A DNA stretch of 64,000 bases from Sulfurimicrobium sp963741495 (GTDB taxonomy: Bacteria > Pseudomonadota > Gammaproteobacteria > Burkholderiales > Sulfuricellaceae), in the NCBI GenBank assembly GCA_963741495.1, contig CAVUID010000012.1:1-64000 (forward strand). Reading direction: 5' to 3'. Shown here in pieces: positions 33,833 through 42,698 of the stretch. Under the pieces are notes generated by a model. That model was not told where the DNA came from. It was given only the letters and a program-made list of their open reading frames with translations, and did no database searches. How positions within the stretch are numbered: position 1 is the stretch's first letter; every line of letters begins with the position of its first letter. The position numbers and the translations under genes are program-made.

Positions 33833-35677
33833 ATGAGCCTGTTCTCACGCAGACAAACCAAGTTCGTGGAGGCTGACATCCTCATCATTGGCGGCGGATT
33901 CGGCGGCTGCGGTGCGGCCTACGAATCTCGCTACTGGGGGCGGGATTTGAAAATCGTCTTGGTCGAAAAGGCCAACATCGAGCGCAGCGGCGCCGTCGCG
34001 CACGGACTGTCGGCGATCAACTGCTACATGGGCATGCGCTGGGGCGAGAACCAGCCGGAAGACTTCGTGCGCTATGCGCGCGGCGACCTGATGGGGCTGG
34101 TACGCGAGGACCTGATCTTCGATATCGCGCGGCATGTCGACGCCACCGTCCACAAGTTCGAGGAGTGGGGCCTGCCGATCATGAAAGACCCGAAGACCGG
34201 CCGATACCTGCGCGAAGGAAAATGGCAGGTGATGATCCACGGCGAAAGCTACAAGCCGATCATCGCCGAGGCCGCCCGGAAATCCGCCAGCGAAGTGTAC
34301 AACCGCATCATGGTGACGCATCTGCTGATGGACAGGACGCACCCCAACCGGGTCGCCGGCGCCGTCGGCTTCAGTGTTCGCGATGGGGGTATGTATGTAT
34401 TCCGGGCCAAGGCGGTGATTGTCGCCGCCGGCGGCGCTTCGCACGTTTTCAAACCCCGCTCGAGCGGCGAAGGCGCGGGAAGAACCTGGTATGCGCCTTG
34501 GAGCAGCGCCTCGGCCTACGGTCTGGTCCTGCGCACCGGTGCCAAAATGATCCAGATGGAAAACCGGGTCGTCCTCTCCCGCTTCAAGGATGGTTATGGG
34601 CCGGTCGGCGCCTGGTCACTGCTGCTCAAGGCCAAAAATACCAATGCCTATGGCGATGATTATGAGGCTGCGCGGTTCGAGGAGATCAAAACCCTGGTCG
34701 GCAAATATGCAGAAATTTCACCGATGCCGACCTGCCTGCGCAATCACGCCATGCTGGAGGAAATCAAGGCCGGCAACGGCCCTATTTACATGCAGACGCA
34801 GAAGGTGCTCGACACCCGCGAAAAGGAGGAAATCGGCTGGGAAGACTTCCTCGACATGACCGTCAGCCAGGCAGTGGTCTGGGCCTCGCAGAACATCGAT
34901 CCCAAAGAAAAACCCTCCGAGCTGACCACCTCCGAACCCTACATCATGGGCTCTCACGCCACCTGTTCCGGCGCATGGGCCAGCGGTCCGGAAGACTGCG
35001 CCCCGGCAGATTACCAGTGGGGATACAACCGGATGACGACGGTTGAAGGGCTGTTCGGCGCCGGCGACACCATCGGCGGCTCCGCGCACAAATTCTCGTC
35101 CGGCTCCTTCACGGAAGGAAGGATCGCCGGAAAAGCCGCCGTCAAATATGTCACTGAACTGGCCGGCAAGCCGCCCGAGGTGGACGAAGCCGAGATCAGG
35201 ATGCTTCAGGAAACGATCTTCAGACCTCTGGAAACCCATGCCGTGGGCAGGAACGAAATCGTCGCCGGCAGCGTGGCGCCCAGCTACATTTCCCCACTAC
35301 AGGGCCTGCAGCGGCTGGAGAAGATCATGGATGAGTACGCTGGCGGCATCGGTACCTTGTATTCGACCAACGAACCCATGCTCAACCGCGGCCTGGAATT
35401 GCTGACCATGCTGAAGGAAGACCTCGACCACATCGGCGCCGAAGACATCCACCAGCTCCAGCGGGCATGGGAACTCAATCACCGGGTCTGGACCGCAGAG
35501 GCGGTGCTCCGGCATACGCTATACCGGCAGGAAACCCGCTGGCCCGGCTACTATTACCGCGGCGATTATCCAAAGCTGAACGATGCCGACTGGCATGCCT
35601 TCACTGCGTCGCAATACGATGCAAAGACGGACGAATGGCTCATGAGCAAACTGCCGGTGCACCACATCATCGCGTGA
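33833..35677 (+). CDS. aprA: Adenylylsulfate reductase alpha subunit
   Basis: 614 residues; ATG at 33833 with GGGAG upstream, 18 bp after aprB. FAD-binding Rossmann start ADILIIGGGFGGCGAAYESRYW, the family-specific NIERSGAVAHGLSAINCYMG, AKAVIVAAGGASHVFKPR, and FGAGDTIGGSAHKFSSGSFTEGRIAGKAAVKYV. It catalyses interconversion of APS with AMP plus sulfite; in sulfur oxidisers it runs in the APS-forming direction, with Sat releasing ATP and sulfate. No sat, hdr or qmo gene is adjacent, fitting the aprMBA arrangement described for betaproteobacterial sulfur oxidisers. Confidence 0.96.
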   Translation: MSLFSRRQTKFVEADILIIGGGFGGCGAAYESRYWGRDLKIVLVEKANIERSGAVAHGLSAINCYMGMRWGENQPEDFVRYARGDLMGLVREDLIFDIARHVDATVHKFEEWGLPIMKDPKTGRYLREGKWQVMIHGESYKPIIAEAARKSASEVYNRIMVTHLLMDRTHPNRVAGAVGFSVRDGGMYVFRAKAVIVAAGGASHVFKPRSSGEGAGRTWYAPWSSASAYGLVLRTGAKMIQMENRVVLSRFKDGYGPVGAWSLLLKAKNTNAYGDDYEAARFEEIKTLVGKYAEISPMPTCLRNHAMLEEIKAGNGPIYMQTQKVLDTREKEEIGWEDFLDMTVSQAVVWASQNIDPKEKPSELTTSEPYIMGSHATCSGAWASGPEDCAPADYQWGYNRMTTVEGLFGAGDTIGGSAHKFSSGSFTEGRIAGKAAVKYVTELAGKPPEVDEAEIRMLQETIFRPLETHAVGRNEIVAGSVAPSYISPLQGLQRLEKIMDEYAGGIGTLYSTNEPMLNRGLELLTMLKEDLDHIGAEDIHQLQRAWELNHRVWTAEAVLRHTLYRQETRWPGYYYRGDYPKLNDADWHAFTASQYDAKTDEWLMSKLPVHHIIA

Positions 35678-35712
35678 ACAGGGTGATGTGATCTGCGTAA
35701 GAAACGCCATAA

Positions 35713-36345
35713 CTACGTTCCCACTTCAAGTGGGCAATCCTGACGCGCCATCTGCTTTCCGAATGATTCGATGTGCGCATGACGCCGCGCCATTTCCTCG
35801 GCCATATCCAGAAACTGCTTCTCTACTACATATCGAAAAAAGGGCACGCCAAACAGGCGAAGCAGCAGTGAATCCACCACCAGCTCAACATGGTACTTGA
35901 TCTGCACACCCGCACCCAGAGGGGCTATCGTTGCTTCATCATCCATCCGCTTCAAAGTGCCGGAGAGGCTCCTCCCTTGAATACGATTCATGGGCTCCAG
36001 ATTAACTTCCCGTCTGGATTCAAAGGGAAAAGTCAGCAGGCCATATCTTGCAATGCCTTCCTGCCGAATAATCAATCTATTTCCATTACACGAAAGAATT
36101 TTGCTCGATGTCAGATTCCCCAGAATGGAAGTCATGTGGTCAAAATCTGTCATCACATCCCAGGCAGTCTCCTGAGAAACCCCAACATCCATGGTTGCAT
36201 CGACGATAAAAACCTCACCCCTTTTCTCAACGGTAACAGTCACCTCCTGTTCGGCGCCAGGCACCGCTGCGCCCAGTAAAGCCAGCAGACAGACCAAGAC
36301 CAAAACCGGCATATAACGCAGCAGATTCTGGTGAGATTGGGCCAT
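35713..36345 (-). CDS. Secreted SRPBCC (START-like) family protein
   Basis: 210 residues from the ATG at 36345 with AAGGAGGG upstream. N-terminal hydrophobic export signal MPVLVLVCLLALLGAAVPGA. The rest is a SRPBCC/polyketide-cyclase-like fold: VDATMDVGVSQETAWDVMTDFDHMTSILGNLTSSKIL, VNLEPMNRIQGRSLSGTLKRM, VQIKYHVELVVDSLLLRLFGVPFFRYVVEKQFLDMAEEM. Such proteins bind hydrophobic ligands; the ligand is unknown. It is convergent with aprA (35-bp gap). Confidence 0.83.
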   Translation of the reverse strand: MAQSHQNLLRYMPVLVLVCLLALLGAAVPGAEQEVTVTVEKRGEVFIVDATMDVGVSQETAWDVMTDFDHMTSILGNLTSSKILSCNGNRLIIRQEGIARYGLLTFPFESRREVNLEPMNRIQGRSLSGTLKRMDDEATIAPLGAGVQIKYHVELVVDSLLLRLFGVPFFRYVVEKQFLDMAEEMARRHAHIESFGKQMARQDCPLEVGT

Positions 36346-36478
36346 CTTGCCCTCCTTTTCATGCTATTCGCGGGTCACATCGGATTGCTGCGCAGATCGA
36401 ACCGTCATTGTGGGTCTGTTCACAGTACTCACTGACTTTGTGAACCACAACTTTGAGATTAGCGGCTCCAGAGGGAGA

Positions 36479-37690
36479 TCAGGCTGTTTTGCCATGCGAC
36501 AGGGCGCACTGGTTTCTGCCCAGTTCCAGTTCGCTGGCCTTCACCTCGTTTACCTGGAGCAGGCCCGTGTTGACACGCCGGATGTCGTCATAGGTCGGCG
36601 GATGCGCCGGCAGGTGCTTGAGGATGTAGGCGGTGAACGCCTCCAACCCCTGGCCTAACATGCGCAAGCCCTCGTTGCTTTCACGCAGCGTGCCGAGCGG
36701 CGCGCAGTAGCAGCCTTGCTCGTCCGTCTCGCCCATGTGGCTGAAGTGGGCCGGTAGCACGATGGTGTGGTCTGGCAAAGCCAGCACTCTTTGCAACGAG
36801 TGATACAGCAGGGGCGCCCAGGACTCTGCCCGGCCGCCCAGATCAGGCCGACCGATCGCACTGATGAAGAGGGTGTCGCTGCTCAGCAGATAGCGATCGT
36901 CCACCAGCGGATTGGTCATGCCGAGGGTATGGCCAGGGAGGTGAAGTGCGCGGATATTCACTCCGCCCAGCGTGAAAGTCATTTCGTCCTTCAGGTACCG
37001 GAAGGAAAACGTTGCCGGAAGCAGGTCATCGGGATGAATACTGTCGTAGGGATGCAGCCAGTAATCCACGCCCAGAGAACTCGCCAGCGCCACGCCGCCG
37101 CTCAGGTGGTCGGCCTGCAAGTGGGTATCGAGCACGCCTGTGATGCGCCATCCTCGTTCGCTGGCGATTTTGGTGTAGATGTCGATGTGGCGCGCGGCAT
37201 CGACCACCATGGCCTCGCCAGCACTAGCCAGGAAGTAGCTGAGGCAGCCCCGTGCCGGGCGGCTGATTTGCAGAACAGTGAGTCGCGAACTCTCCTCAAC
37301 GACTCGCGTTTCGTAGTGGTTTCCCCAGGCCAGCATCCCGCCTTCCAGGTTGAGCGCCTGATAGCCGAGTCGCCGCAACCCCTCGGCAACATACATCGAG
37401 GTGTCGCCTTTGGCGCACACCGCCAGAATCTGCCCGCTCCGTGGCAAGCTGTCCTGCAACTGATCCGGAAGCGTGCGGGCAACCGCTGCGGCGATGTCCT
37501 CGTCTTCGCTCTCCAGTTCAAGGAAATCGAAATATGGAACGTTGATGGTCTCGATTGGATTCTTGCCCTCGATTTTCCAGGCATCAAATTCTTCCTGGTT
37601 GCGTACGTCCAGAATGGTGAACCGGCTGTCATCGTTCAGATGACGGTATAACTCCGCCGGGCTCCAGACAGGCTCTTTGTGCGTGGTCAT
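36479..37690 (-). CDS. Rhodanese-metallo-beta-lactamase fusion, persulfide dioxygenase-like
   Basis: 403 residues; the start chosen is the ATG at 37690 behind GGAGG. Residues about 10-125 form a rhodanese with active-site loop CAKGDTSM, its Cys carrying persulfide. Residues about 135-400 form an ETHE1-type metallo-beta-lactamase domain: DTHLQADHLSGG, LHLPGHTLG, LLSSDTLF, which supply the first motif His, the PGHT His and the Asp expected for a mononuclear iron site. The second motif His is Gln, a position not used for iron in ETHE1. Domain order is the reverse of the common ETHE1-rhodanese fusion. Probable role: oxidation of glutathione persulfide to sulfite, which would feed the adjacent APS reductase. 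Confidence 0.83.
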   Translation of the reverse strand: MTTHKEPVWSPAELYRHLNDDSRFTILDVRNQEEFDAWKIEGKNPIETINVPYFDFLELESEDEDIAAAVARTLPDQLQDSLPRSGQILAVCAKGDTSMYVAEGLRRLGYQALNLEGGMLAWGNHYETRVVEESSRLTVLQISRPARGCLSYFLASAGEAMVVDAARHIDIYTKIASERGWRITGVLDTHLQADHLSGGVALASSLGVDYWLHPYDSIHPDDLLPATFSFRYLKDEMTFTLGGVNIRALHLPGHTLGMTNPLVDDRYLLSSDTLFISAIGRPDLGGRAESWAPLLYHSLQRVLALPDHTIVLPAHFSHMGETDEQGCYCAPLGTLRESNEGLRMLGQGLEAFTAYILKHLPAHPPTYDDIRRVNTGLLQVNEVKASELELGRNQCALSHGKTA

Positions 37691-38009
37691 GTCACCTCCT
37701 GCCATACATATCGAAGCTGGGGCAATGCAACAAAAACAGCGGAATATTAGGCATCCTTATTGCCCGTTCGAGAGGATAGGTTAGCCCAGCTGAAAAGCCA
37801 TTTGGCATCGCCTTCGCCTCGCGCTGAAGGATTCGTCCATTCAAACGCATTTGCATTTTGAGTTTAATACATCCCCTTATCCGCTGTGACACCTGGCATT
37901 GGCAACAGTTCAGCGATGGAAGCTGTCGACAAGCCAGGTGGCCAGTTTTATACTGGATTGGCACCCTTCGCCTAACTTCAAGAGCAAATTTTTTCTGATT
38001 GGGGTTTAT

Positions 38010-38735
38010 ATGTCCGATTCTCCCGCCCCACGGCAAAACCACCTTCTGGAGGCACTACCTTCAGCCGAATACGAGCGCCTCTTTCTTCATCTCGAATTGG
38101 TCGAGATGCCACTTGGAGAGGTTTTGTACGAATCCGGCGGTAAGTTGCGTTACGTCTATTTCCCCACAGACTGCATCGTTTCCCTGCTTTATGTCATGGA
38201 AAATGGCGCGTCGGCCGAAATTGCCGTGATCGGCAACGAGGGTATCGTTGGCGTTGCCCTGTTCATGGGCGGGGGAACCATGCCGAACCGGGCAGTCGTG
38301 CAGAGCGCGGGCTATGCCTATCGCTTGCACGCATCCTTCATTCAGCAGGAATTTGGCCTGAACGGGCCACTGCTCCGCTTGCTGCTGCGCTATACCCAGG
38401 CGCTGATTACCCAGATGGCACAAACTGCGGTCTGTAACCGGCATCATTCCGTGGACCAGCAACTCTGTCGCTGGTTGCTGCTAAGCATCGACCGGCTGCC
38501 CACAAACGAATTAACCATGACCCAGGAGTTGATCGCAAATATGCTGGGCGTACGCCGCGAAGGCGTCACGGAAGCCGCAGGAAAACTGCAACGAGTGGGG
38601 CTGATTGATTACAACCGTGGGCACATCACGGTGCTGGACCGGCCAGGATTGGAAGAACGGGTCTGCGAATGCTACCAGGTGGTCAAAACCGAATTCGATC
38701 GCCTGCTTCCTGCTTTCCCCATCGTGGCCAGGTGA
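38010..38735 (+). CDS. Crp/Fnr-family regulator, paralogue A
   Basis: 241 residues from the ATG at 38010 (MSDSPAPRQNHLLEALPSAEYERLFLHLELVEMPLGEVLYE). The beta-barrel sensor is of the subgroup with RYVYFPTDCIVSLLYVMENGASAEIAVIGNEGIVGVALFMGG. The HTH is TMTQELIANMLGVRREGVTEAAGKLQRVGLIDYNRGHITVLDR. Very close to the regulator at 55701 (the RQNHLLxALP, HSVDQQLCRWLL and VRREGVTEAAGKLQ stretches are the same) and more distantly to 56921. Effector unknown. Confidence 0.9.
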   Translation: MSDSPAPRQNHLLEALPSAEYERLFLHLELVEMPLGEVLYESGGKLRYVYFPTDCIVSLLYVMENGASAEIAVIGNEGIVGVALFMGGGTMPNRAVVQSAGYAYRLHASFIQQEFGLNGPLLRLLLRYTQALITQMAQTAVCNRHHSVDQQLCRWLLLSIDRLPTNELTMTQELIANMLGVRREGVTEAAGKLQRVGLIDYNRGHITVLDRPGLEERVCECYQVVKTEFDRLLPAFPIVAR

Positions 38736-38896
38736 CATTGCACTTTTCATTGGCCACATGAGCATAATAAATGCCGGGAGGAAATGCAGAGGTTTATAAG
38801 GAAAATCACTGACACGAGCACTGCAAGATTTGCAGCAGTACCTTGCCTGCAGCCACGCCTGCATTGCCGATGCTAGCCGGCGTGGCTATTGCGATT

Positions 38897-39112
38897 TTAT
38901 TTGGTTACTTCGTGGCCAATGACACCGCCAACTGCAGCGCCACCCACTGTTCCGACAGCGCTACCGCCGGTCAGCACTGCGCCACCCACCGCACCGACAC
39001 CGGCACCGATTGCGGTATTCTTATCCTGCGCCGACATTCCGGCACAGCCACCCAGCGCGATCAGCAATACTGATGCCGCCACACTCACTGTTACTTTCTT
39101 AATCGTTTTCAT
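38897..39112 (-). CDS. Glycine-zipper lipoprotein (OsmB-like)
   Basis: 71 residues from the ATG at 39112 (TGGAGT upstream). Lipobox LIALGGC after MKTIKKVTVSVAASV. The mature part is a glycine-zipper hairpin (AIGAGVGAVGGAVLTGGSAVGTVGGAAVGGVIGHEV), as in OsmB/SlyB-type outer-membrane lipoproteins. Probably envelope-stress related, like its neighbours. Confidence 0.88.
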   Translation of the reverse strand: MKTIKKVTVSVAASVLLIALGGCAGMSAQDKNTAIGAGVGAVGGAVLTGGSAVGTVGGAAVGGVIGHEVTK

Positions 39113-39230
39113 TTTGAATACTCCATGTTAAAACCTGGTACCTACCTGCAATCACATCCAGTTGATCATCCGTGAACGTGCCCCACTGCTGCGTGATATA
39201 GCCTATGGCATTGTTTGTTGCGCCAATGCT

Positions 39231-39680
39231 TCACTGACCGCGACCCTGGCCTTTGTCGTGGCCATTGCCATGGCGGTCGTTCTTTTGGTTTCCGCGACGA
39301 TCATCCCTGTTCTCATCCCGGCGTTCATCCCGGCGGTCACGATGCTGTTCCTGGTAACGCGGGACATACTCGCGGTTGTACCAGTCATCTTTCACAAAGT
39401 AGACCCGTTCGCCACAGGCGTTGTATTTGTGGCAGTTCTTGCTCCAATGCTTGGCGTGGCCGGGAGGAACGCGTAGGTAGATCGGCGGGCGGTCCATCGG
39501 CACCTGCTCGATGACTATCGGCCGCCGATAGATTACTTGCGGTTGAGGATAATCACCGATATCGAGCCGGCCATAGAATCCAGGCTGCCCGATGCTTATC
39601 GAGACGCCAACGTCAGCAGCCAGAGCCGGGGTAGTCACGGTAGCAGCAGCCACCATTAAGACGACCAAAAAATGTTTCAT
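39231..39680 (-). CDS. Secreted basic hypothetical protein
   Basis: 149 residues from the ATG at 39680. Signal peptide MKHFLVVLMVAAATVTTPALA, then ADVGVSISIGQPGFYGRLDIGDYPQPQVIYRRPIVIEQ, LRVPPGHAKHWSKNCHKYNACGERVYFVKDDWYNREYVPRYQEQ. The C-terminal 45 residues are a charged low-complexity tail (RDRRDERRDENRDDRRGNQKND). Similar small YXWGGY-like secreted proteins are frequent in betaproteobacteria; function unknown. The N-terminus resembles that of the next gene, suggesting distant paralogy. Confidence 0.82.
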   Translation of the reverse strand: MKHFLVVLMVAAATVTTPALAADVGVSISIGQPGFYGRLDIGDYPQPQVIYRRPIVIEQVPMDRPPIYLRVPPGHAKHWSKNCHKYNACGERVYFVKDDWYNREYVPRYQEQHRDRRDERRDENRDDRRGNQKNDRHGNGHDKGQGRGQ

Positions 39681-39721
39681 ATTGACTCTCCAATTGCGCT
39701 GCGATATTTGTTCAGCATAAA

Positions 39722-40579
39722 TTACTCATTGCGATCCCGATTTTGACCCCGCACCTGTTCCTGATCTTGCCTTTGTTTCTGTTTCTGCTCAGGCGGAGAT
39801 TTCTTGCCTTGCTGTCTTTCTTCACGGCCCTGTTGCGGAACAGCCGGAGTCGACCGCTGAACGTCTTCGCGGCCCCTTTGCTGCGACTGTGAGCGCGGGG
39901 CGACTGAGCCATCCTGCTGCCTGGCGCCCCTGTCTTCAGGTGCCCCCTGCTTTTCCTGCCGATCAGGCGCTTTTTGCTGTGCCCGCTCCTGATAGTGTTG
40001 GCGTACTACAGGGTCGCGCGGCTGATAGCGGTAATTCCGTTTTTGAAGCTCATGTTGCTGCTCCACTTGTTGCGGATATCGATCCCCTGAATACTGGCGC
40101 TGGTAGGCAGGCAGCGGAGCAGGCGCCGGGGCAGCCCTGCGGTCCCATCTGTCCCACCCTCTTCTATGCTGTTCCCAATCACGCCCCCAGTGATCGCCCC
40201 AGCGTGGCGGCGCTTCAGACCGCCATCCAAAGAAGTATGCAGGTGGCTGACGGTAGTATCGCACTGGAATTCGCAGGATGAAAACCGGCACATACTCTGG
40301 ACTCACCAGCCCCCATGGCCCGTTGTACCAAGAACTCGCGTACCAGTTATCATCTTGGTAGACCCAGTACATGCTGTCGTAAAAAAAGAAGTTCGCATCG
40401 AGTCGTGGCGCGTAGTAAACCGGATAGCCCGGCACGCGAACAAGTTCGGGGTAAACAGGCAGGTTAATCCCGATGCTTACATTCGGAAATGAAACGCCGA
40501 TGCTCACTTGAGCGAAGGAAGTTGCCGCTGAAGACAACACGATCCCCAGTGCAATGACTACGTGGCGAATTCTGTACAT
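39722..40579 (-). CDS. Secreted Pro/Gln/Arg-rich hypothetical protein
   Basis: 285 residues from the ATG at 40579, with GGAGGT upstream. Signal peptide MYRIRHVVIALGIVLSSAATSFA, then QVSIGVSFPNVSIGINLPVYPELVRVPGYPVYYAPRLDANFFFYDSMYWVYQDDNWYASSWYNGPWG, an aromatic-rich repeat region of unknown fold. The C-terminal 150 residues are low-complexity (RQQDGSVAPRSQSQQRGRED, EKQ/RQ runs). Longer starts are open up to 40819, but the signal peptide and ribosome-binding site fix the start at 40579. The TGTGCG-N4-CGCACA motif lies about 95 bp upstream. Confidence 0.82.
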   Translation of the reverse strand: MYRIRHVVIALGIVLSSAATSFAQVSIGVSFPNVSIGINLPVYPELVRVPGYPVYYAPRLDANFFFYDSMYWVYQDDNWYASSWYNGPWGLVSPEYVPVFILRIPVRYYRQPPAYFFGWRSEAPPRWGDHWGRDWEQHRRGWDRWDRRAAPAPAPLPAYQRQYSGDRYPQQVEQQHELQKRNYRYQPRDPVVRQHYQERAQQKAPDRQEKQGAPEDRGARQQDGSVAPRSQSQQRGREDVQRSTPAVPQQGREERQQGKKSPPEQKQKQRQDQEQVRGQNRDRNE

Positions 40580-40673
40580 TTTGTGACCTCCGATTCGATA
40601 AACAAGGCTGGAATCATGAATGCAAACCCCACCTCTACTACTCTGCACATTAGCGGCTTCTAACAAAAAATAC

Positions 40674-40689
40674 TGTGCGGTATCGCACA
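40674..40689. promoter_or_regulatory. Candidate operator TGTGCG-GTAT-CGCACA (site 1)
   Basis: A perfect 6-bp inverted repeat with 4-bp spacer between the secreted-protein gene (minus) and the AsmA-like gene (plus). Near-identical motifs occur at 55421 and 59167, also upstream of envelope/stress genes. Confidence 0.6.
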
Positions 40690-40722
40690 TACGCCATTTT
40701 GTGGTAGGTGAACCGGGCTCTT

Positions 40723-40738
40723 TGTGCGGTGACGAACA
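40723..40738. promoter_or_regulatory. Second, degenerate operator-like site TGTGCG-GTGA-CGAACA
   Basis: Matches site 1 at 11 of the 12 arm positions and lies 34 bp downstream in the same divergent region. Two sites in one intergenic region fit cooperative binding or separate control of the two flanking genes. Confidence 0.4.
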
Positions 40739-40839
40739 GACAGTTTTCTCTGATTTGAATAACATTTCGAGCAGAGTATGGCGATGACTGCCGAAAACGG
40801 GAGTGAAATAATCAAGCAAAAAGACAACAGGGTCACCCA

Positions 40840-42225
40840 GTGGACGGCGCTACAAATTATTCTGCTGACTCATTTGAAATGAAATGGCCTAAATATATCC
40901 TGATCGTGCTGGCGTTGCTGCTTGCGATTGCGGCAGTGCTGCCGTTCTTTATCTCTCTCAATGATTACATTCCACGGATCGAGAAAGAGACATCGGCCAG
41001 ACTTCAGGAACCGGTATCGATAAAAAGCATCCGGTTCGCCGTCTTCCCTTTGCCGCATCTCGCGATCGAAGGGATCAAAATAGGCACGACCGATGACATC
41101 AGTGTCGGCAGGATACGGGTGACCCCTGCTCTTTTCTCGTTGCTGAAATCGACCTGGGTCATCAGGAGCATCGAGATCGATTCACTGACCTTGACACAGA
41201 AGGCGATCGACAAGATTCCAGCATGGGCCAGGGCGCTTTCCGCCCAACCGCAGCAAGCCCGGGTCGAGAGTATCAATTTCAATATGGTGCAGGTCAATTT
41301 GGGCAAGACGAGACTTGGCCCATTTGATGCACGCGTCAACCTGGACGGCAAAGGCGAGCCGCGAGATGTATCGATCACCTCGCGGGACGGCAAGCTCAAG
41401 GCCTTTATCAAGCCGGGGCAGTCGAACTATCTGATCGACGCGAGCGCTAAGGCCTGGACGTTGCCGGTCGGCCCGGCAATCATGTTCGACGAGTTGATCG
41501 TCAAAGGCGTGGTAACGCTCCATGATGCCGACTTGAGCCAGGTAAGCGCCAGGCTTTATGGCGGCACTGCCAATGGCAAGGTCACGGTCAGTTGGCAGAA
41601 AGGGATACTGTTCAAGGGCAATCTGGACATCAACCAGATGGAGATGCAAAAAATCGCTTCTATCATGCTGCCATCAAAAAACCACATTAGCGGCAAGCTC
41701 CGTGCCAAACCGATCCTGTTTGCGTCTGCGGCATCAGCAGATCAACTCATGAACGCTTTGCGGCTGGAAACACCTTTCAACGTTCAGAGCGGTGTGATCC
41801 ACGGCGTCGATATCCAGAAAGTGGCGACAGGTCTGATCAAGCCGGACTCGACGGGCGGAGAAACTCATTTTGAGCACTTGTCCGGCTATCTCGTCATGGC
41901 ACACCGCGATTACCATTTTACGCAACTCCAGATTTCATCGGGTTCGTTCACTGTAGACGGCAACATGAACATTTCGCCGAAGAAGGAATTGTCGGGACGG
42001 ATAAATGCTCAGATTAAAGCGGTGGGCGCCAGCACCAGCGTGCCGCTCAATATTGCGGGAACGCTGGATGCGCCGTTGCTCTATCCCACTGCCGGCACCT
42101 TGGCGGGCGCGGCGGTTGGCACGGCCATTCTAGGCCCCGGCGTCGGCACTTCGGTGGGCGCAAAAGTCGGAGGCTGGCTCGAAGGCCTGTTCGGTGGGGA
42201 TGAAGAGAAAAAGCCAGCGAAATGA
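40840..42225 (+). CDS. AsmA-like envelope protein
   Basis: 461 residues if the GTG at 40840 is used, 448 from the ATG at 40879 (MKWPKYILIVLALLLAIAAVLPFFI), which places the membrane helix at the very N-terminus as in AsmA. The periplasmic part starts SLNDYIPRIEKETSARLQEPVSIKSIRFAVFPLPHLAIEGIKIG and matches the C-terminal domain of the protein at 28719. The C-terminal ELSGRINAQIKAVGASTSVPLNIAGTLDAPLLYPTAGTLAGAAVGTAILGPGVGTSVG is the usual AsmA_2-type end, with a glycine-rich tail. Family members shape outer-membrane assembly and lipid transport; specific role unknown. Confidence 0.87.
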   Translation: MDGATNYSADSFEMKWPKYILIVLALLLAIAAVLPFFISLNDYIPRIEKETSARLQEPVSIKSIRFAVFPLPHLAIEGIKIGTTDDISVGRIRVTPALFSLLKSTWVIRSIEIDSLTLTQKAIDKIPAWARALSAQPQQARVESINFNMVQVNLGKTRLGPFDARVNLDGKGEPRDVSITSRDGKLKAFIKPGQSNYLIDASAKAWTLPVGPAIMFDELIVKGVVTLHDADLSQVSARLYGGTANGKVTVSWQKGILFKGNLDINQMEMQKIASIMLPSKNHISGKLRAKPILFASAASADQLMNALRLETPFNVQSGVIHGVDIQKVATGLIKPDSTGGETHFEHLSGYLVMAHRDYHFTQLQISSGSFTVDGNMNISPKKELSGRINAQIKAVGASTSVPLNIAGTLDAPLLYPTAGTLAGAAVGTAILGPGVGTSVGAKVGGWLEGLFGGDEEKKPAK

Positions 42226-42374
42226 CCTTTGCCGTGCCCGCCGGAACCCGTCCGGTCGAGGCGCACTACAACTGCCACATGGCCGGAAACCCTTACGTCA
42301 ATGTGGCATGGCTGGAACCTGTCGTACTTAAGAATGAACCGTCCCGAAGGATTTCAGCCGATTTTGATGCCAGC

Positions 42375-42695
42375 TCACTCCCCACCCAGCGCCCGCAGTC
42401 GTGCCCGCAGCGAGTCGATTTCGTCCAGCAGTTCCAGTGCGAGTGCCACTCCGACGAGATCAATGCCAATATCGCGTTGCAGGCGTAAAGCCCTGCGCGC
42501 GCGGTGCAGGCTGACGCCGCCGAAACGCCAGCGCGCCGGTTCGCGGCCGAGAGGTTCCAGCACGCCGATATCCACCAACTCGATGATCTGCTCGGCATTG
42601 ACGGCACAGGCACGGCATAGATCAGCCAGCGTCAGCTGGGTTTGCTCTTCCAGTATGCATATTTCAAGTTGCGGCAGCATGTTTCCGTTTTCCAT
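42375..42695 (-). CDS. cbpM: Chaperone modulator CbpM
   Basis: 106 residues, MENGNMLPQLEICILEEQTQLTLADLCRACAVNAEQIIELVDIGVLEPLGREPARWRFGGVSLHRARRALRLQRDIGIDLVGVALALELLDEIDSLRARLRALGGE. MerR-like fold used to bind the J-domain of CbpA and block its DnaK co-chaperone and DNA-binding activities. It follows the cbpA stop by 3 bp, the canonical cbpAM order. Confidence 0.92.
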   Translation of the reverse strand: MENGNMLPQLEICILEEQTQLTLADLCRACAVNAEQIIELVDIGVLEPLGREPARWRFGGVSLHRARRALRLQRDIGIDLVGVALALELLDEIDSLRARLRALGGE

Positions 42696-42698
42696 CGA

